A stretch of 64,000 nucleotides of DNA from contig NZ_CAKAKE010000001.1 in assembly GCF_916618915.1 (NCBI RefSeq), forward strand, positions 1,116,001 through 1,180,000, in the 5' to 3' direction. A program made the position numbers and the translations under genes. This stretch comes from Stenotrophomonas sp. Marseille-Q4652 (GTDB lineage: Bacteria > Pseudomonadota > Gammaproteobacteria > Xanthomonadales > Xanthomonadaceae). The notes beneath the pieces are model-generated. The model had not been told where the DNA came from. It made no database searches and saw nothing but the letters and a program-made list of their open reading frames with translations. This document shows positions 50,647 to 58,785 of the stretch, in pieces. How positions within the stretch are numbered: position 1 is the first letter of the stretch; every line of letters starts with the position of its first letter.

Positions 50647-50670
50647 GGGAACTCTCTGAAGAAAAAGGAT

Positions 50671-50982
50671 TCAGCGCGCGGGAAGGCGTTCGATGGCCAC
50701 GGCATAGCCGCCATGACCGGACTCCAGGGTGCGCGCCACGCGGCCGGTGGTGGTCACGCTGACCCCGGTGCGTTGATGGATGTCGCGATACGGCACGCCG
50801 TCGAGCAGCAACGGCACCACCCGCCAGCGGTCGACCATCGCTTCCAGCTCGGCCGGGGTGCACAGGTCGCGCAGGAACGCGATGCGTTCCTCGTCGGACA
50901 CCAGCGTTCCGAGTGCCTGCACCAGGGGCAGCAGGGCTTCATCGGTCAGGCGCGGCAGGGGGGAAAGCGGACGGGGTTTCAT
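50671..50982 (-). CDS. TrpR/YerC-family repressor, probable histidine operon regulator
   Basis: 103 residues from ATG 50982. TrpR-like helical fold: LTDEALLPLVQALGTL, DEERIAFLRDLCTPAELEA, VPYRDIHQRTGVSVTTTGRV (the helix-turn-helix) and GHGGYAVAIE. It heads the his operon, so it probably represses the operon and itself when histidine or a derivative is plentiful, as predicted for YerC/HisR-type proteins. The ligand is inferred. Confidence 0.85.
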   Translation of the reverse strand: MKPRPLSPLPRLTDEALLPLVQALGTLVSDEERIAFLRDLCTPAELEAMVDRWRVVPLLLDGVPYRDIHQRTGVSVTTTGRVARTLESGHGGYAVAIERLPAR

Positions 50983-50989
50983 GCGTATC

Positions 50990-51013
50990 AATGTAATAGC
51001 GTGCTGTTACATT
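50990..51013. promoter_or_regulatory. inverted-repeat operator upstream of the his regulator
   Basis: AATGTAA and TTACATT, perfect 7-bp arms with a 10-base spacer, centred about 20 bases before the regulator's ATG. The position would block transcription start or translation initiation. It is the obvious candidate site for the TrpR-like protein. The remainder of 50983-51221 has no gene. Confidence 0.6.
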
Positions 51014-51221
51014 ACGCCGCGATGCAGCAATCGTCAATCGCCGCGGGGCTTCCCGGGACCGGGATTCAGCCGGCAGCGGGTCCGCGCGCTCCGGCGCTTG
51101 CTGATTGGGGTCAATGTCGCCGGCACCACAGGACTGGAATACTCGGCTTGCGTGGCGGGAGCCCATGCCCGCTGGTGCCGGGCAAGCCCGCCCCCACCGG
51201 CAACTTCCACTGGAGACAGCG

Positions 51222-51323
51222 ATGAGCAGCATCGGCGCACCCCTTTTCCATCCGTTCCCGCCCCAGTCGGGGAACTGGCCGCTGGCCTGCCTGCCCGCTG
51301 CCGCTGCCATCAAGGCCGGCTGA
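51222..51323 (+). CDS. 33-residue leader-like peptide overlapping the PRPP-synthetase-like gene
   Basis: ATG 51222 follows a GGAGA ribosome site and encodes MSSIGAPLFHPFPPQSGNWP and 13 more residues; its TGA overlaps the ATG of the next gene as TGATG, the usual sign of coupled translation. It is proline-rich with no recognised domain. It could be a regulatory leader or simply a ribosome-loading ORF. Confidence 0.4.
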   Translation: MSSIGAPLFHPFPPQSGNWPLACLPAAAAIKAG

Positions 51324-52201
51324 TGCAGCGCCTGATTCTCGCCGTCCCCGGCAACGAGACGTTCGCCGCGCAGCTGGTCGCAGCCACCGGTGCCGGGCAC
51401 GGCCGTATCGAGGCCCGCCGCTTCCCCGATGGGGAGCATTACGTGCGCCTGCACGCCGACGTCGCCGGCAAGGTGGTCGACCTGGTCTGCACCCTCGCCC
51501 GCCCGGACGGGAACCTCACCACCCTGCTGTTCGCCGCCGACTGCGCGCGCGAACTTGGCGCGGCCGAAGTCAACCTGGTCGCACCGTACCTGGCCTACAT
51601 GCGCCAGGACATCCGCTTCCAGCCCGGCGAGGCCGTCACCTCGCGAACCTTCGCACCCTGCTCTCGGCCCACTTCGATGCGCTGCTGACCGCCGACCCGC
51701 ACCTGCACCGGCATCCGACGCTGGCGGCGATCTACACGATCCCGACCACGACCCTGCATGCCGCCCCGCTGCTGGCCGGGTGGATCGATGCCAACGTCCC
51801 GCGGCCATTGATCGTGGGCCCGGACGAGGAGAGCGAGCAGTGGGCCGGTGCCATCGCCGCCCACATCGGCGCCCCGCACACGGTCCTGCGCAAGGTCCGC
51901 AGTGGCGACCGCGACGTGGCCATCGCGCTGCCCGACTTGCGCCACTTCCGCGACCGCACCCCGGTGGTGGTCGACGACATCGCCTCCTCCGGCCGCACCC
52001 TGCTGGTGGCGGGCCGCCAGCTGATCGAACAGGGCCTGCCCACGCCCGAATGCGTGGTCGTCCACGCCCTGCTCGATGGCGAGGCACACGCGGAGCTTCT
52101 GCGGGTGTTCAGCCGGTTCACCTCCACCGATTCGGTGCCGCACCCGAGCAACCGCATCGCGCTGGCGCCACTGTTCGCCCGCGCTCCGCTCGAGGGCCAG
52201 C
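51323..52201 (+). pseudogene. ribose-phosphate pyrophosphokinase-like gene, frameshifted and truncated by IS3
   Basis: The frame from ATG 51323 (QRLILAVPGNETFAAQL, RRFPDGEHYVRL, APYLAYMRQDIRFQPGEA) is PRPP-synthetase-like. At about 51654 one base is missing: SRTF is followed by an off-frame tail, while the next frame continues ATLLSAHFDALLT, the ATP/PRPP region VVVDDIASSGRTL and HPSNRIALAPLF. The end is cut at the IS3 left repeat (52202), so the last few residues are replaced. It is a shorter PRPP-synthetase relative, not the housekeeping Prs; its true substrate is unknown. Confidence 0.82.
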
Positions 52202-52264
52202 GGGGTTCACCCCCGTTTTCACGGACACTTGCAAGAAGGCCGATCCAGGCCATGAGGAGTGTTC

Positions 52265-52552
52265 ATGTCGAAGCGAAGGAAGTTCAGCGCCGAGTTCAAG
52301 CGCGGCGCGGTTGAGCAGGCCAGCCAGCCGTGTGTGAGCTGTGCCCAGGTGGCCCGGGAGCTGGGGATCCGCGACACCCTGCTGACCCGCTGTAAGCGGG
52401 AGGCGCAGAGCCAGGGCAACACCTCCTTCGGCGGCACCGGCACGCCGCGGGACGAGGAACTGGCCCGGCTGAAGCGCGAGTTGGCCCGGATCAAGAAGGA
52501 ACGGGATTTTTTGCGAGAAGCGGCGACGTTCTTTGCCAAGGGATCATCCTGA
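52265..52552 (+). CDS. IS3-family transposase OrfA
   Basis: 95 residues from ATG 52265, with GAGGAGT upstream. HTH protein: [36 protein letters not shown], and a C-terminal leucine zipper ([20 protein letters not shown]). It binds the element's ends and multimerises with the OrfAB product. Confidence 0.9.
   Translation: MSKRRKFSAEFKRGAVEQASQPCVSCAQVARELGIRDTLLTRCKREAQSQGNTSFGGTGTPRDEELARLKRELARIKKERDFLREAATFFAKGSS
52507..52513 (+). promoter_or_regulatory. programmed -1 frameshift site of the IS3 element
   Basis: TTTTTTG within the orfA codons GAT TTT TTG. Slipping back one base here leads without stops into orfB (FARSGDVL...), which lies in the -1 frame. This is the normal route to the OrfAB transposase in IS3 elements. 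Confidence 0.65.
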
Positions 52553-52560
52553 GGTATCAG

Positions 52561-53421
52561 GTGATCGAACGTTGCCGCGACGAGTTTCCGGTTCGACTGA
52601 TGTGCCGTTGCCTGCGGGTGTCGGCCAGCGGTTACTACGACTGGAGCAAGCGCTTGCCCAGCGCCCGACAGCGCGACAACCAGCGCTTGGCCGTGCGCAT
52701 CCGCGAGATGCACGAAGACAGCCGGGGCACTCTGGGCGCCGGGCGCATGCACGAAGACCTGGCCGACCAAGGCGAGAGCGCCAGCTTGAACCGGGTGGCG
52801 CGCCTGATGGCGGTCGAGGGCCTGCAGGGGTGGCCGCGTCCCAAGCGGCGTGGCCAGCGCGGCCAGCCGGCGCTGACGCCCCCGGGCGTGCGCAACCTGC
52901 TGGAGCGAGACTTCACCGCGCTGGAGCCGGAGACCAAGTGGGTCACCGACATCACCGAGATCAAGACCGGCCAAGGCAAGCTGTATCTGTGCATCGTGCT
53001 GGATTTGTTCGACCAGCGGGTGGTCGGCTGGTCGATGCATTACCGGCAGGACCGGCACATGGTGATCCGGGCGGTGCAGATGGCGGTCTGGCAGCGGCAA
53101 GGCAGCGGCCCGGTGATCCTGCATTCCGATCGCGGCAGTCAATTTCGAAGCGGCGACTACCAGCGGTATCTGGCGGCCAACGGTCTGGTGTGTTCGATGA
53201 GCGCGGTGGGTCACTGCGGCGACAACGCCGCCTGCGAAGGGTTCTTCGGAATGCTCAAGCGCGAACGCGTCTACCGCATGACGTACCCGACACTCGATGC
53301 GGCAAGGACTGATGTGTTCGAATACGTCGAGCGGTTCCACAACCCAAGGATGCGGCGACGGGTCGCCAGGCACGATCGGAAGTTCCAAGCTCTTTCACAA
53401 CCGTCCGTGATTTCGGGGTAG
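52561..53421 (+). CDS. IS3-family transposase OrfB
   Basis: 286 residues; the catalytic part. DDE residues are in [20 protein letters not shown] and [11 protein letters not shown]. The C-terminal [17 protein letters not shown] replaces the NxxRRHSxLG motif, as in one common IS3 subgroup of xanthomonads. The element appears intact. GTG 52561 is nominal, since it is probably translated as an OrfAB fusion. Confidence 0.92.
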   Translation: MIERCRDEFPVRLMCRCLRVSASGYYDWSKRLPSARQRDNQRLAVRIREMHEDSRGTLGAGRMHEDLADQGESASLNRVARLMAVEGLQGWPRPKRRGQRGQPALTPPGVRNLLERDFTALEPETKWVTDITEIKTGQGKLYLCIVLDLFDQRVVGWSMHYRQDRHMVIRAVQMAVWQRQGSGPVILHSDRGSQFRSGDYQRYLAANGLVCSMSAVGHCGDNAACEGFFGMLKRERVYRMTYPTLDAARTDVFEYVERFHNPRMRRRVARHDRKFQALSQPSVISG

Positions 53422-53427
53422 AACCCC

Positions 53428-53742
53428 TTTGGTGCTGTACGAACCCGATCATCGACCCAGCCCAAGTCCTTGAATCCGGGTGTCGCCTTAACGCGTGACA
53501 CTTGCGTTTAGCTTGAGAGCCAACCGCAGCCCGGCATTCGGGCCTTTGCAGGTTTCCAACTAGCAAAGCATTCCAGTTCGACTGGAGCTGCCTGTGCGCC
53601 TTTCTCGGGAGCTACCCCAGAATGCTGCTGGAGGTCGGCCACGCACAGGCCGCCCCTTTGATTTCCTGTTAAATCATGCCTGATCGTGTTAAATCCAGTA
53701 AAATCTCCTTCTTGTACACAAGACTGCTACGAATCCATTGCC
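53428..53742. other. 315-base gap between IS3 and the BREX operon
   Basis: No convincing gene on either strand. The first 200 bases look like non-coding or remnant sequence; the last 100 carry the direct repeats and the presumed promoter of the BREX operon. A short inverted repeat CTTGT-AC-ACAAG lies at 53711-53722, just before the first start codon. Confidence 0.5.
53667..53705 (+). repeat. direct repeats in the BREX promoter region
   Basis: TGTTAAATC at 53667-53675 and again at 53687-53695, exactly 20 bases apart, followed by GTAAAATC at 53698-53705. Spacing of about two helical turns fits tandem operator half-sites; the last copy may also serve as the -10 box. They lie 38-76 bases upstream of the HTH gene. 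Confidence 0.5.
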
Positions 53743-53952
53743 ATGTCCGACCGTTGGCTGAGCGTCGAAGAAATCACCGAACACCTCGGGGTCAGCAAGG
53801 ACACCGTCTACGCCTGGATCGCCAAGCGCAACATGCCCGCCCATAAAGTGGGGAGGCTCTGGAAATTCCAGAAAGCGGAAGTCGACGCCTGGGTCAAGGC
53901 CGGCGGAGCCAGCGACAGTGACGATGCCCGGCAGGAGCGCGATGATGGTTGA
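53743..53952 (+). CDS. excisionase-type helix-turn-helix regulator of the BREX operon
   Basis: 69 residues from ATG 53743 (an upstream GTG at 53686 would add 19 unlikely residues). WLSVEEITEHLGVSKDTVYA is the HTH, followed by a wing (KVGRLWKFQKAEVDAWV), as in MerR/excisionase-like HTH_17 proteins. Its gene overlaps brxA by about 10 bases, so it is part of the operon and probably controls it through the repeats just upstream. Confidence 0.8.
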   Translation: MSDRWLSVEEITEHLGVSKDTVYAWIAKRNMPAHKVGRLWKFQKAEVDAWVKAGGASDSDDARQERDDG

Positions 53953-54556
53953 GCGCTACCGCCTATCTTTCACCACAGGCGGTCTGTTCCTGCTCGAAGC
54001 CCCGGCGATTGCAGCGCACTACCTGACCACACAGGACTGGGAACAAACACGTTCGCATGTGCGTAGCGGGAACGTGCTGCAGGTCAGGACGGCTACCGCG
54101 TCCACCCGCATCAGCAAAGAGTTGATCGCGCGTCTTGAACTACTCGACTTTGAAGAGTTGGAAGTCCTAATCGACTCCAACTTGCGAGACCGCGCCTATC
54201 TGCTCTGGGTCGCTGCCTGCCGGCGCTACGCCTTTGTCCGTGACTTTGCCAGGGAAGTACTGCGGGAGAACCTTCTCGTTCTGCGACGTCAGTTGAGCGC
54301 GGCCGACTACGAGGCTTTCGTCAGCGCCAAAGCACTCTGGCATGACGAACTGGACGAATTGGCACCGTCCACCCAACGCAAGCTTAGGCAGAACCTGTTT
54401 CGCATGTTGCGCGAGGCTGAATTGGTCTCCGAGCAATTGCTGATCCAGCCAACGGTACTGACTCCACAGCTCGCTCTGCTGCTGGCTCGGCGGGGTGTCG
54501 ATGAGCTTCTGGTGTTCCCGGCAAGTGACCAAGAGATCAAGAGGTGGCTGAAATGA
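53945..54556 (+). CDS. brxA: BREX protein BrxA
   Basis: 203 residues from ATG 53945 (ATG 53942 is also possible). DUF1819 family: YRLSFTTGGLFLLEAPAIAA, SNLRDRAYLLWVAACRRYAF, FAREVLRENLL. BrxA is a small helical DNA-binding protein of type 1 BREX with a NusB-like fold; its exact role in defence is not settled. It overlaps the HTH gene and brxB. Confidence 0.9.
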   Translation: MVERYRLSFTTGGLFLLEAPAIAAHYLTTQDWEQTRSHVRSGNVLQVRTATASTRISKELIARLELLDFEELEVLIDSNLRDRAYLLWVAACRRYAFVRDFAREVLRENLLVLRRQLSAADYEAFVSAKALWHDELDELAPSTQRKLRQNLFRMLREAELVSEQLLIQPTVLTPQLALLLARRGVDELLVFPASDQEIKRWLK

Positions 54557-55209
54557 TCCAGAAGATCAGCCAGCAGCCGCTGGCAAAACGCTTCGACCAT
54601 TTGCGCGAGGTCATTGCCAGTCCTCGATTCCTGCAAATGCGAGGGTTGAACAACGACCTGCCCTTTTACATCTGCGAGTTCAAGGCATCAGAGGCCTTCG
54701 AGATCCAGCGCATGCGTCGCCAGTTGGTCAACACATTGGCAGGCCTGCAGGTGGAATGCCTGCAGGGCCGGGGCGTCAAGGTACTGGAGATCAACCTCTA
54801 CGACCTGACCATCGACATGCTCAAGGCGCGTGAAGGCAGCAGTGAGGGCAGCAATCTGTGGGATGAGATTCTTGCTGCCGAGCCGGAGGTCGAGAAAGAA
54901 GCCTTGCAAGAGCTGTTGCAGAACGTCATGGACATCAAGGGGCATCTGATCCCGCAGATCGGCGAGCGACTGGCGCAAAGTGACTACGACGTGCTGTTCC
55001 TCAGCGGGGTCGGTGAAGTCTTCCCCTATATCCGCTCGCACAACGTGCTGAACAACCTGCAGAGCACTGCCAAGGAGAAGCCCACCGTGATGTTCTTTCC
55101 GGGGGAGTACCGCCACTCGCTGGAACAAGGGGCGTCCCTGGAGTTGTTCGGGCTGCTGCACGACGACAAGTACTACCGCGCATTCAATATTTTCGACATC
55201 CAGGCGTGA
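54553..55209 (+). CDS. brxB: BREX protein BrxB
   Basis: 218 residues from ATG 54553, which overlaps the brxA stop (ATGA). DUF1788 family: SPRFLQMRGLNNDLPFYICE, VLEINLYDLTIDML, VLFLSGVGEVFPYIRSHNVL and MFFPGEYRHSLEQGASLEL. Essential for BREX defence in studied systems; biochemical role unknown. Confidence 0.92.
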   Translation: MIQKISQQPLAKRFDHLREVIASPRFLQMRGLNNDLPFYICEFKASEAFEIQRMRRQLVNTLAGLQVECLQGRGVKVLEINLYDLTIDMLKAREGSSEGSNLWDEILAAEPEVEKEALQELLQNVMDIKGHLIPQIGERLAQSDYDVLFLSGVGEVFPYIRSHNVLNNLQSTAKEKPTVMFFPGEYRHSLEQGASLELFGLLHDDKYYRAFNIFDIQA

Positions 55210-55220
55210 GGAAACACCCG

Positions 55221-58200
55221 ATGGAACTCAAAGGCATTTTCAAGCGCCCGGTCAGCCGCCCGATCGAAGGCGTCATCAAGGCAGACGATGAGGCCAGCCT
55301 GTACACCGAGCTCAGCGAGTACGTGCTGACCGACGAAGTCGCCAAGCGCCTCGAACACTTTCTCGATGCCTACACTGACTATCAGGTTGCCAACGGCGTG
55401 TGGGTATCTGGCTTCTTCGGCTCGGGCAAGTCGCATCTGCTGAAAATGCTGGCCTTGCTGCTGGAAAACCGTGAGGTCGGCGGCAGCACTGCACTGGATC
55501 TGTTTCTGCCCAAGATCCCTCAGGACGATGAACTGCTGCGCGCCAAGCTGAAGCAGGCCGTCGCCATTCCATCCAAAAGCATTCTGTTCAACATCGACCA
55601 GAAGGCCGACATCATCAGCAAGACCCAAGTCGATGCGCTGCTGTCGGTGTTCGTCAAGGTGTTCAACGAAACCTGCGGCTACTACGGCAAGCAGGGCTAC
55701 ATCGCGCAGTTCGAGCGCGACCTGGACGGGCGTAGCCAGTTCCAAGCGTTCAAGGCGGCCTACCAGGACCTGGCCAACAAGCCGTGGGAACGCGGCCGGG
55801 AACAGGCGTTGCTTGAATCCGGCAACATCACCAAAGCCTACGCTGAGGTCACCGGCGAAGACGCCGCGCATGCCAAGGGCATCCTGGACAAGTACCGCAG
55901 CCAGTACAGCGTGTCCATTGAGGATTTCGGCAATCAGGTCAAGGCCTGGCTCGACCAGCAACCGGCCGACTTCCGCCTGAACTTCTTCGTTGACGAAGTC
56001 GGGCAGTACATCGCCGACAACACCAAGCTCATGACCAACCTGCAGACGGTGGCCGAAAGCCTGGCCACCAAATGCCAAGGCCGCGCCTGGATCATCGTCA
56101 CCGCCCAGGAGGACATGACCGACGTGCTGGGCGACATGAGCAAGCAGCAAAGCAACGACTTTTCCAGAATCCAGGCCCGCTTTGCCAACCGGCTCAAACT
56201 CACCAGTGCCGATGTGGCCGAGGTGATCCAGAAGCGCTTGCTGGCCAAAAACGATGACGGTCGCCAACTGCTGCAGGGCGTGTATGCGCAGCAGGCCAAC
56301 AACTTCAAGACTCTGTTCGAGTTTGCCGATGGCGGCCAGCGCTATCAGAACTTCCGCGATGAAGAGCACTTCATCTACGCCTATCCCTTCGTTCCCTACC
56401 AATTCCCGCTGTTCCAGGCCGCCATTCGCGGGCTGTCGCTGCACAACGGCTTCGAAGGTAAGGCCAACTCAGTCGGCGAGCGCTCCATGCTTGGCGTCTT
56501 TCGCGATGTCGCCATGGCGATCGAGAACGAATCGGTCGGTCAGTTGGCCACTTTCGACCGCATGTTCGGGGGTATCCGCAGTGCACTGAAAGGCGGCATC
56601 CAGAGCGCCATCAACGTAGCCGAACGCAACCTCAACGACGCATACGCCGTGCGCGTCCTCAAGGCGCTGTTCCTGGTCAAGTACGTCAAGGAGTTCAAGG
56701 CCACACCGCGCAACCTGAGCGTGCTGATGCTGGAACGCTTTGGCGAGGACATTCCCGCCCAACACAAGAAGCTCGAAGCGGCGCTCAATCTGCTGGAGCA
56801 GCAGACCTACATTCAGCGCAATGGTGATGTCTATGAATACCTGACCGACGAAGAAAAAGACGTCGAACAGGAAATCAAGAACACCGACATCGAGAACGCC
56901 GACCTGGCCAAGGAGCTGGAGAAGCTGCTGTTCGATGGCGTCATCAAGCAGCGCAAGATCCGCCACAGCCACGGGCAGGACTATCCTTATACCCGCAAGC
57001 TCGACGATCGTGTGCTCAGCCGCGAGCATGAACTTGCCATCCATGTCATCTCGCCGCTGACCGACGGCTTTGACGATTCCGAAGGATTCCTCACGCAGCA
57101 ACGCATGCAAAGCATGGGGCGCGATGAGTTGCGGGTGGTCCTGCCGGCCGATGCGCGCTTCATGCAAGACCTGGCCATGCACAAGCGCACCGAGAAATAC
57201 ATCCGCCAGAACAGCAATACCCAGCAAGAAACCGTCAAACGCATTCTCGACGCCAAGGGCTCCCAGAACACCGAGCGCCTGAACGATCTGCAGGTTCGCG
57301 CGCGTGTGCTGCTGGGCAAAGCCAGGCTCATCATCAACGCGTCAGACGTGGACGTTGGCGGCGAAGATGGCCAGATCCGCGTGCTCAAGGGCTTCGAGCA
57401 ACTGGTGCAGACCGCATACCCCAACCTGCGCATGTTGCGCGACGACGTGGTATTTGCTGAAGCCGACATCGGCAAACACCTGCGCACAGCCAAGGACGGC
57501 TTGCTGGCCAACGATGCTGCCAGTCTGACCGAGCCGGAGCAGGAGCTGCTGGCCTTCATCCAGAGCAATGCCCGTGGCGGCGTGCGCACTACGGTCAAGA
57601 GCTTGCTTGAGCGCTTCGAGCGCAAGAATTACGGCTGGTATCACGCCGCCATCCTGTGCAACCTGGCCCTGTTGTGCGCCCGCGGCAAGGTCGAGGTCCG
57701 GCAGGACAGCAATCCGCTTGACGGCGATGCGCTGGAGCGCCGCTTGCTTAATACCCATGCCCATCCTTCGCTGGTGCTCGAGCCGCAGGTCGAGTTCAGT
57801 GCCTCGCAGCTGCGCACGCTCAAGGAGTTCTACGCTGAGTTCTTCGATCAGCCCGCCGCCGGCAACGAAGCCCGGGCACTGGCCCGTGAAACCGTCGATG
57901 CACTGAAAACGCTGGAAACCGAATTGAGCGCGCTGCACGGGCAAAAAGCGCAATACCCCTTCCTGAGCGCATTGGCGCCGGTGCTGACCACCTTGAAGGA
58001 CATGGCCAGCAAAAACCCGAACTGGTTCCTTACGGATCTGGCCCGGGCCGAAGATGCACTGCTGGACACCAAGGAGAACATCATCGACCCGCTGCGGCGC
58101 TTCATGCGCAGCCCGCAGAAATCCATCTACGACCAGGCACGCCAGCTGGTTGCCGAGCAGGAAGACAACTTCGCCTACGTTGGCGCAACCGAAGTCGATG

Positions 58201-58766
58201 CGGTGCGCGGTTTGCTGGATGATAAAAGTCCCTGGCAAGGCAACCGCCTGCAGCAGCTCAAGCCGCAGTTGGACGCCCTGCAGCACGCCATTGACCAGCA
58301 GCTCGCGCAGGAGAAGACGCAAGCCAGCGAGCGCCTCTTGGAGCTGGAACAGCGCCTGCAAGACGCGGCGGAATTCGGCCAGCTGAACCCGACTGACCGC
58401 ACGCGGCTCATCCAGCCCTTCGGTGACGCTCGGCAAAGCATCCAGGTCCACAAGCGCATCGCCATGATCCGCGATCAACTGCGCCGGTTTGAAGACGAGG
58501 ACTACCCCCGGCTGCTGCTGCAACTGGAACAATTGGCCCGGCCAGCACCGTCCGGTGCTGCGCCAGAACCCGCATCACCCGGCCCAGACGGCGAGGCTCC
58601 CCCGCCCGTACAAGCACCCGAACCCAAGCTGGTGGCGGCACGCACCATCAAGGTCAGCTATGCCAAGCCGTGGCTGGCTTCGGAGGCCGAGCTGGACGAC
58701 TACCTGCGAAAGCAGCGCGAAGCCTGGCTGAAGGAAATCCAGGCCGGCAATCGGGTACAGATCTGA
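55221..58766 (+). CDS. brxC: BREX ATPase BrxC (PglY-like)
   Basis: 1181 residues from ATG 55221 (MELKGIFKRPVSRPIEGVIK matches the BrxC N-terminus better than the GTG at 55206). Walker A GFFGSGKSH at residues 64-72 and a Walker B-like FFVDEVGQYI near 255. A long helical C-terminal region includes heptad-like stretches around residues 1020-1110 and a Pro/Ala-rich linker near 1115-1140. BrxC is a large AAA-type ATPase needed for both methylation and phage exclusion in BREX. Length is typical. Confidence 0.95.
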   Translation: MELKGIFKRPVSRPIEGVIKADDEASLYTELSEYVLTDEVAKRLEHFLDAYTDYQVANGVWVSGFFGSGKSHLLKMLALLLENREVGGSTALDLFLPKIPQDDELLRAKLKQAVAIPSKSILFNIDQKADIISKTQVDALLSVFVKVFNETCGYYGKQGYIAQFERDLDGRSQFQAFKAAYQDLANKPWERGREQALLESGNITKAYAEVTGEDAAHAKGILDKYRSQYSVSIEDFGNQVKAWLDQQPADFRLNFFVDEVGQYIADNTKLMTNLQTVAESLATKCQGRAWIIVTAQEDMTDVLGDMSKQQSNDFSRIQARFANRLKLTSADVAEVIQKRLLAKNDDGRQLLQGVYAQQANNFKTLFEFADGGQRYQNFRDEEHFIYAYPFVPYQFPLFQAAIRGLSLHNGFEGKANSVGERSMLGVFRDVAMAIENESVGQLATFDRMFGGIRSALKGGIQSAINVAERNLNDAYAVRVLKALFLVKYVKEFKATPRNLSVLMLERFGEDIPAQHKKLEAALNLLEQQTYIQRNGDVYEYLTDEEKDVEQEIKNTDIENADLAKELEKLLFDGVIKQRKIRHSHGQDYPYTRKLDDRVLSREHELAIHVISPLTDGFDDSEGFLTQQRMQSMGRDELRVVLPADARFMQDLAMHKRTEKYIRQNSNTQQETVKRILDAKGSQNTERLNDLQVRARVLLGKARLIINASDVDVGGEDGQIRVLKGFEQLVQTAYPNLRMLRDDVVFAEADIGKHLRTAKDGLLANDAASLTEPEQELLAFIQSNARGGVRTTVKSLLERFERKNYGWYHAAILCNLALLCARGKVEVRQDSNPLDGDALERRLLNTHAHPSLVLEPQVEFSASQLRTLKEFYAEFFDQPAAGNEARALARETVDALKTLETELSALHGQKAQYPFLSALAPVLTTLKDMASKNPNWFLTDLARAEDALLDTKENIIDPLRRFMRSPQKSIYDQARQLVAEQEDNFAYVGATEVDAVRGLLDDKSPWQGNRLQQLKPQLDALQHAIDQQLAQEKTQASERLLELEQRLQDAAEFGQLNPTDRTRLIQPFGDARQSIQVHKRIAMIRDQLRRFEDEDYPRLLLQLEQLARPAPSGAAPEPASPGPDGEAPPPVQAPEPKLVAARTIKVSYAKPWLASEAELDDYLRKQREAWLKEIQAGNRVQI

Positions 58767-58785
58767 GACAAAGGGAGACAGCGAC

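Larger units (their letters stand above)
52202..53427 (+). mobile_element. IS3-family insertion sequence
   Basis: About 1226 bases. The left end GGGGTTCACCCCCGTTTTCA and the right end, read on the other strand, GGGGTTCTACCCCGAAATCA are matching imperfect inverted repeats continuing CGGAC in both. It holds overlapping orfA/orfB. No target duplication is visible next to the ends, so either the flanks have rearranged or the exact ends differ by a few bases. It lies at the left border of the BREX island and cuts the PRPP-synthetase-like gene. Confidence 0.85.

Noticed and set aside
52533..53312. A 259-residue frame overlapping IS3 orfB
   Set aside because: Arg/Pro/Gly-rich composition typical of high-GC shadow frames; orfB with intact DDE residues occupies the same DNA.
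53428..53685. A small gene or attachment site between IS3 and BREX
   Set aside because: Only short frames without ribosome sites; no repeat of any flanking sequence that would mark att sites was found.
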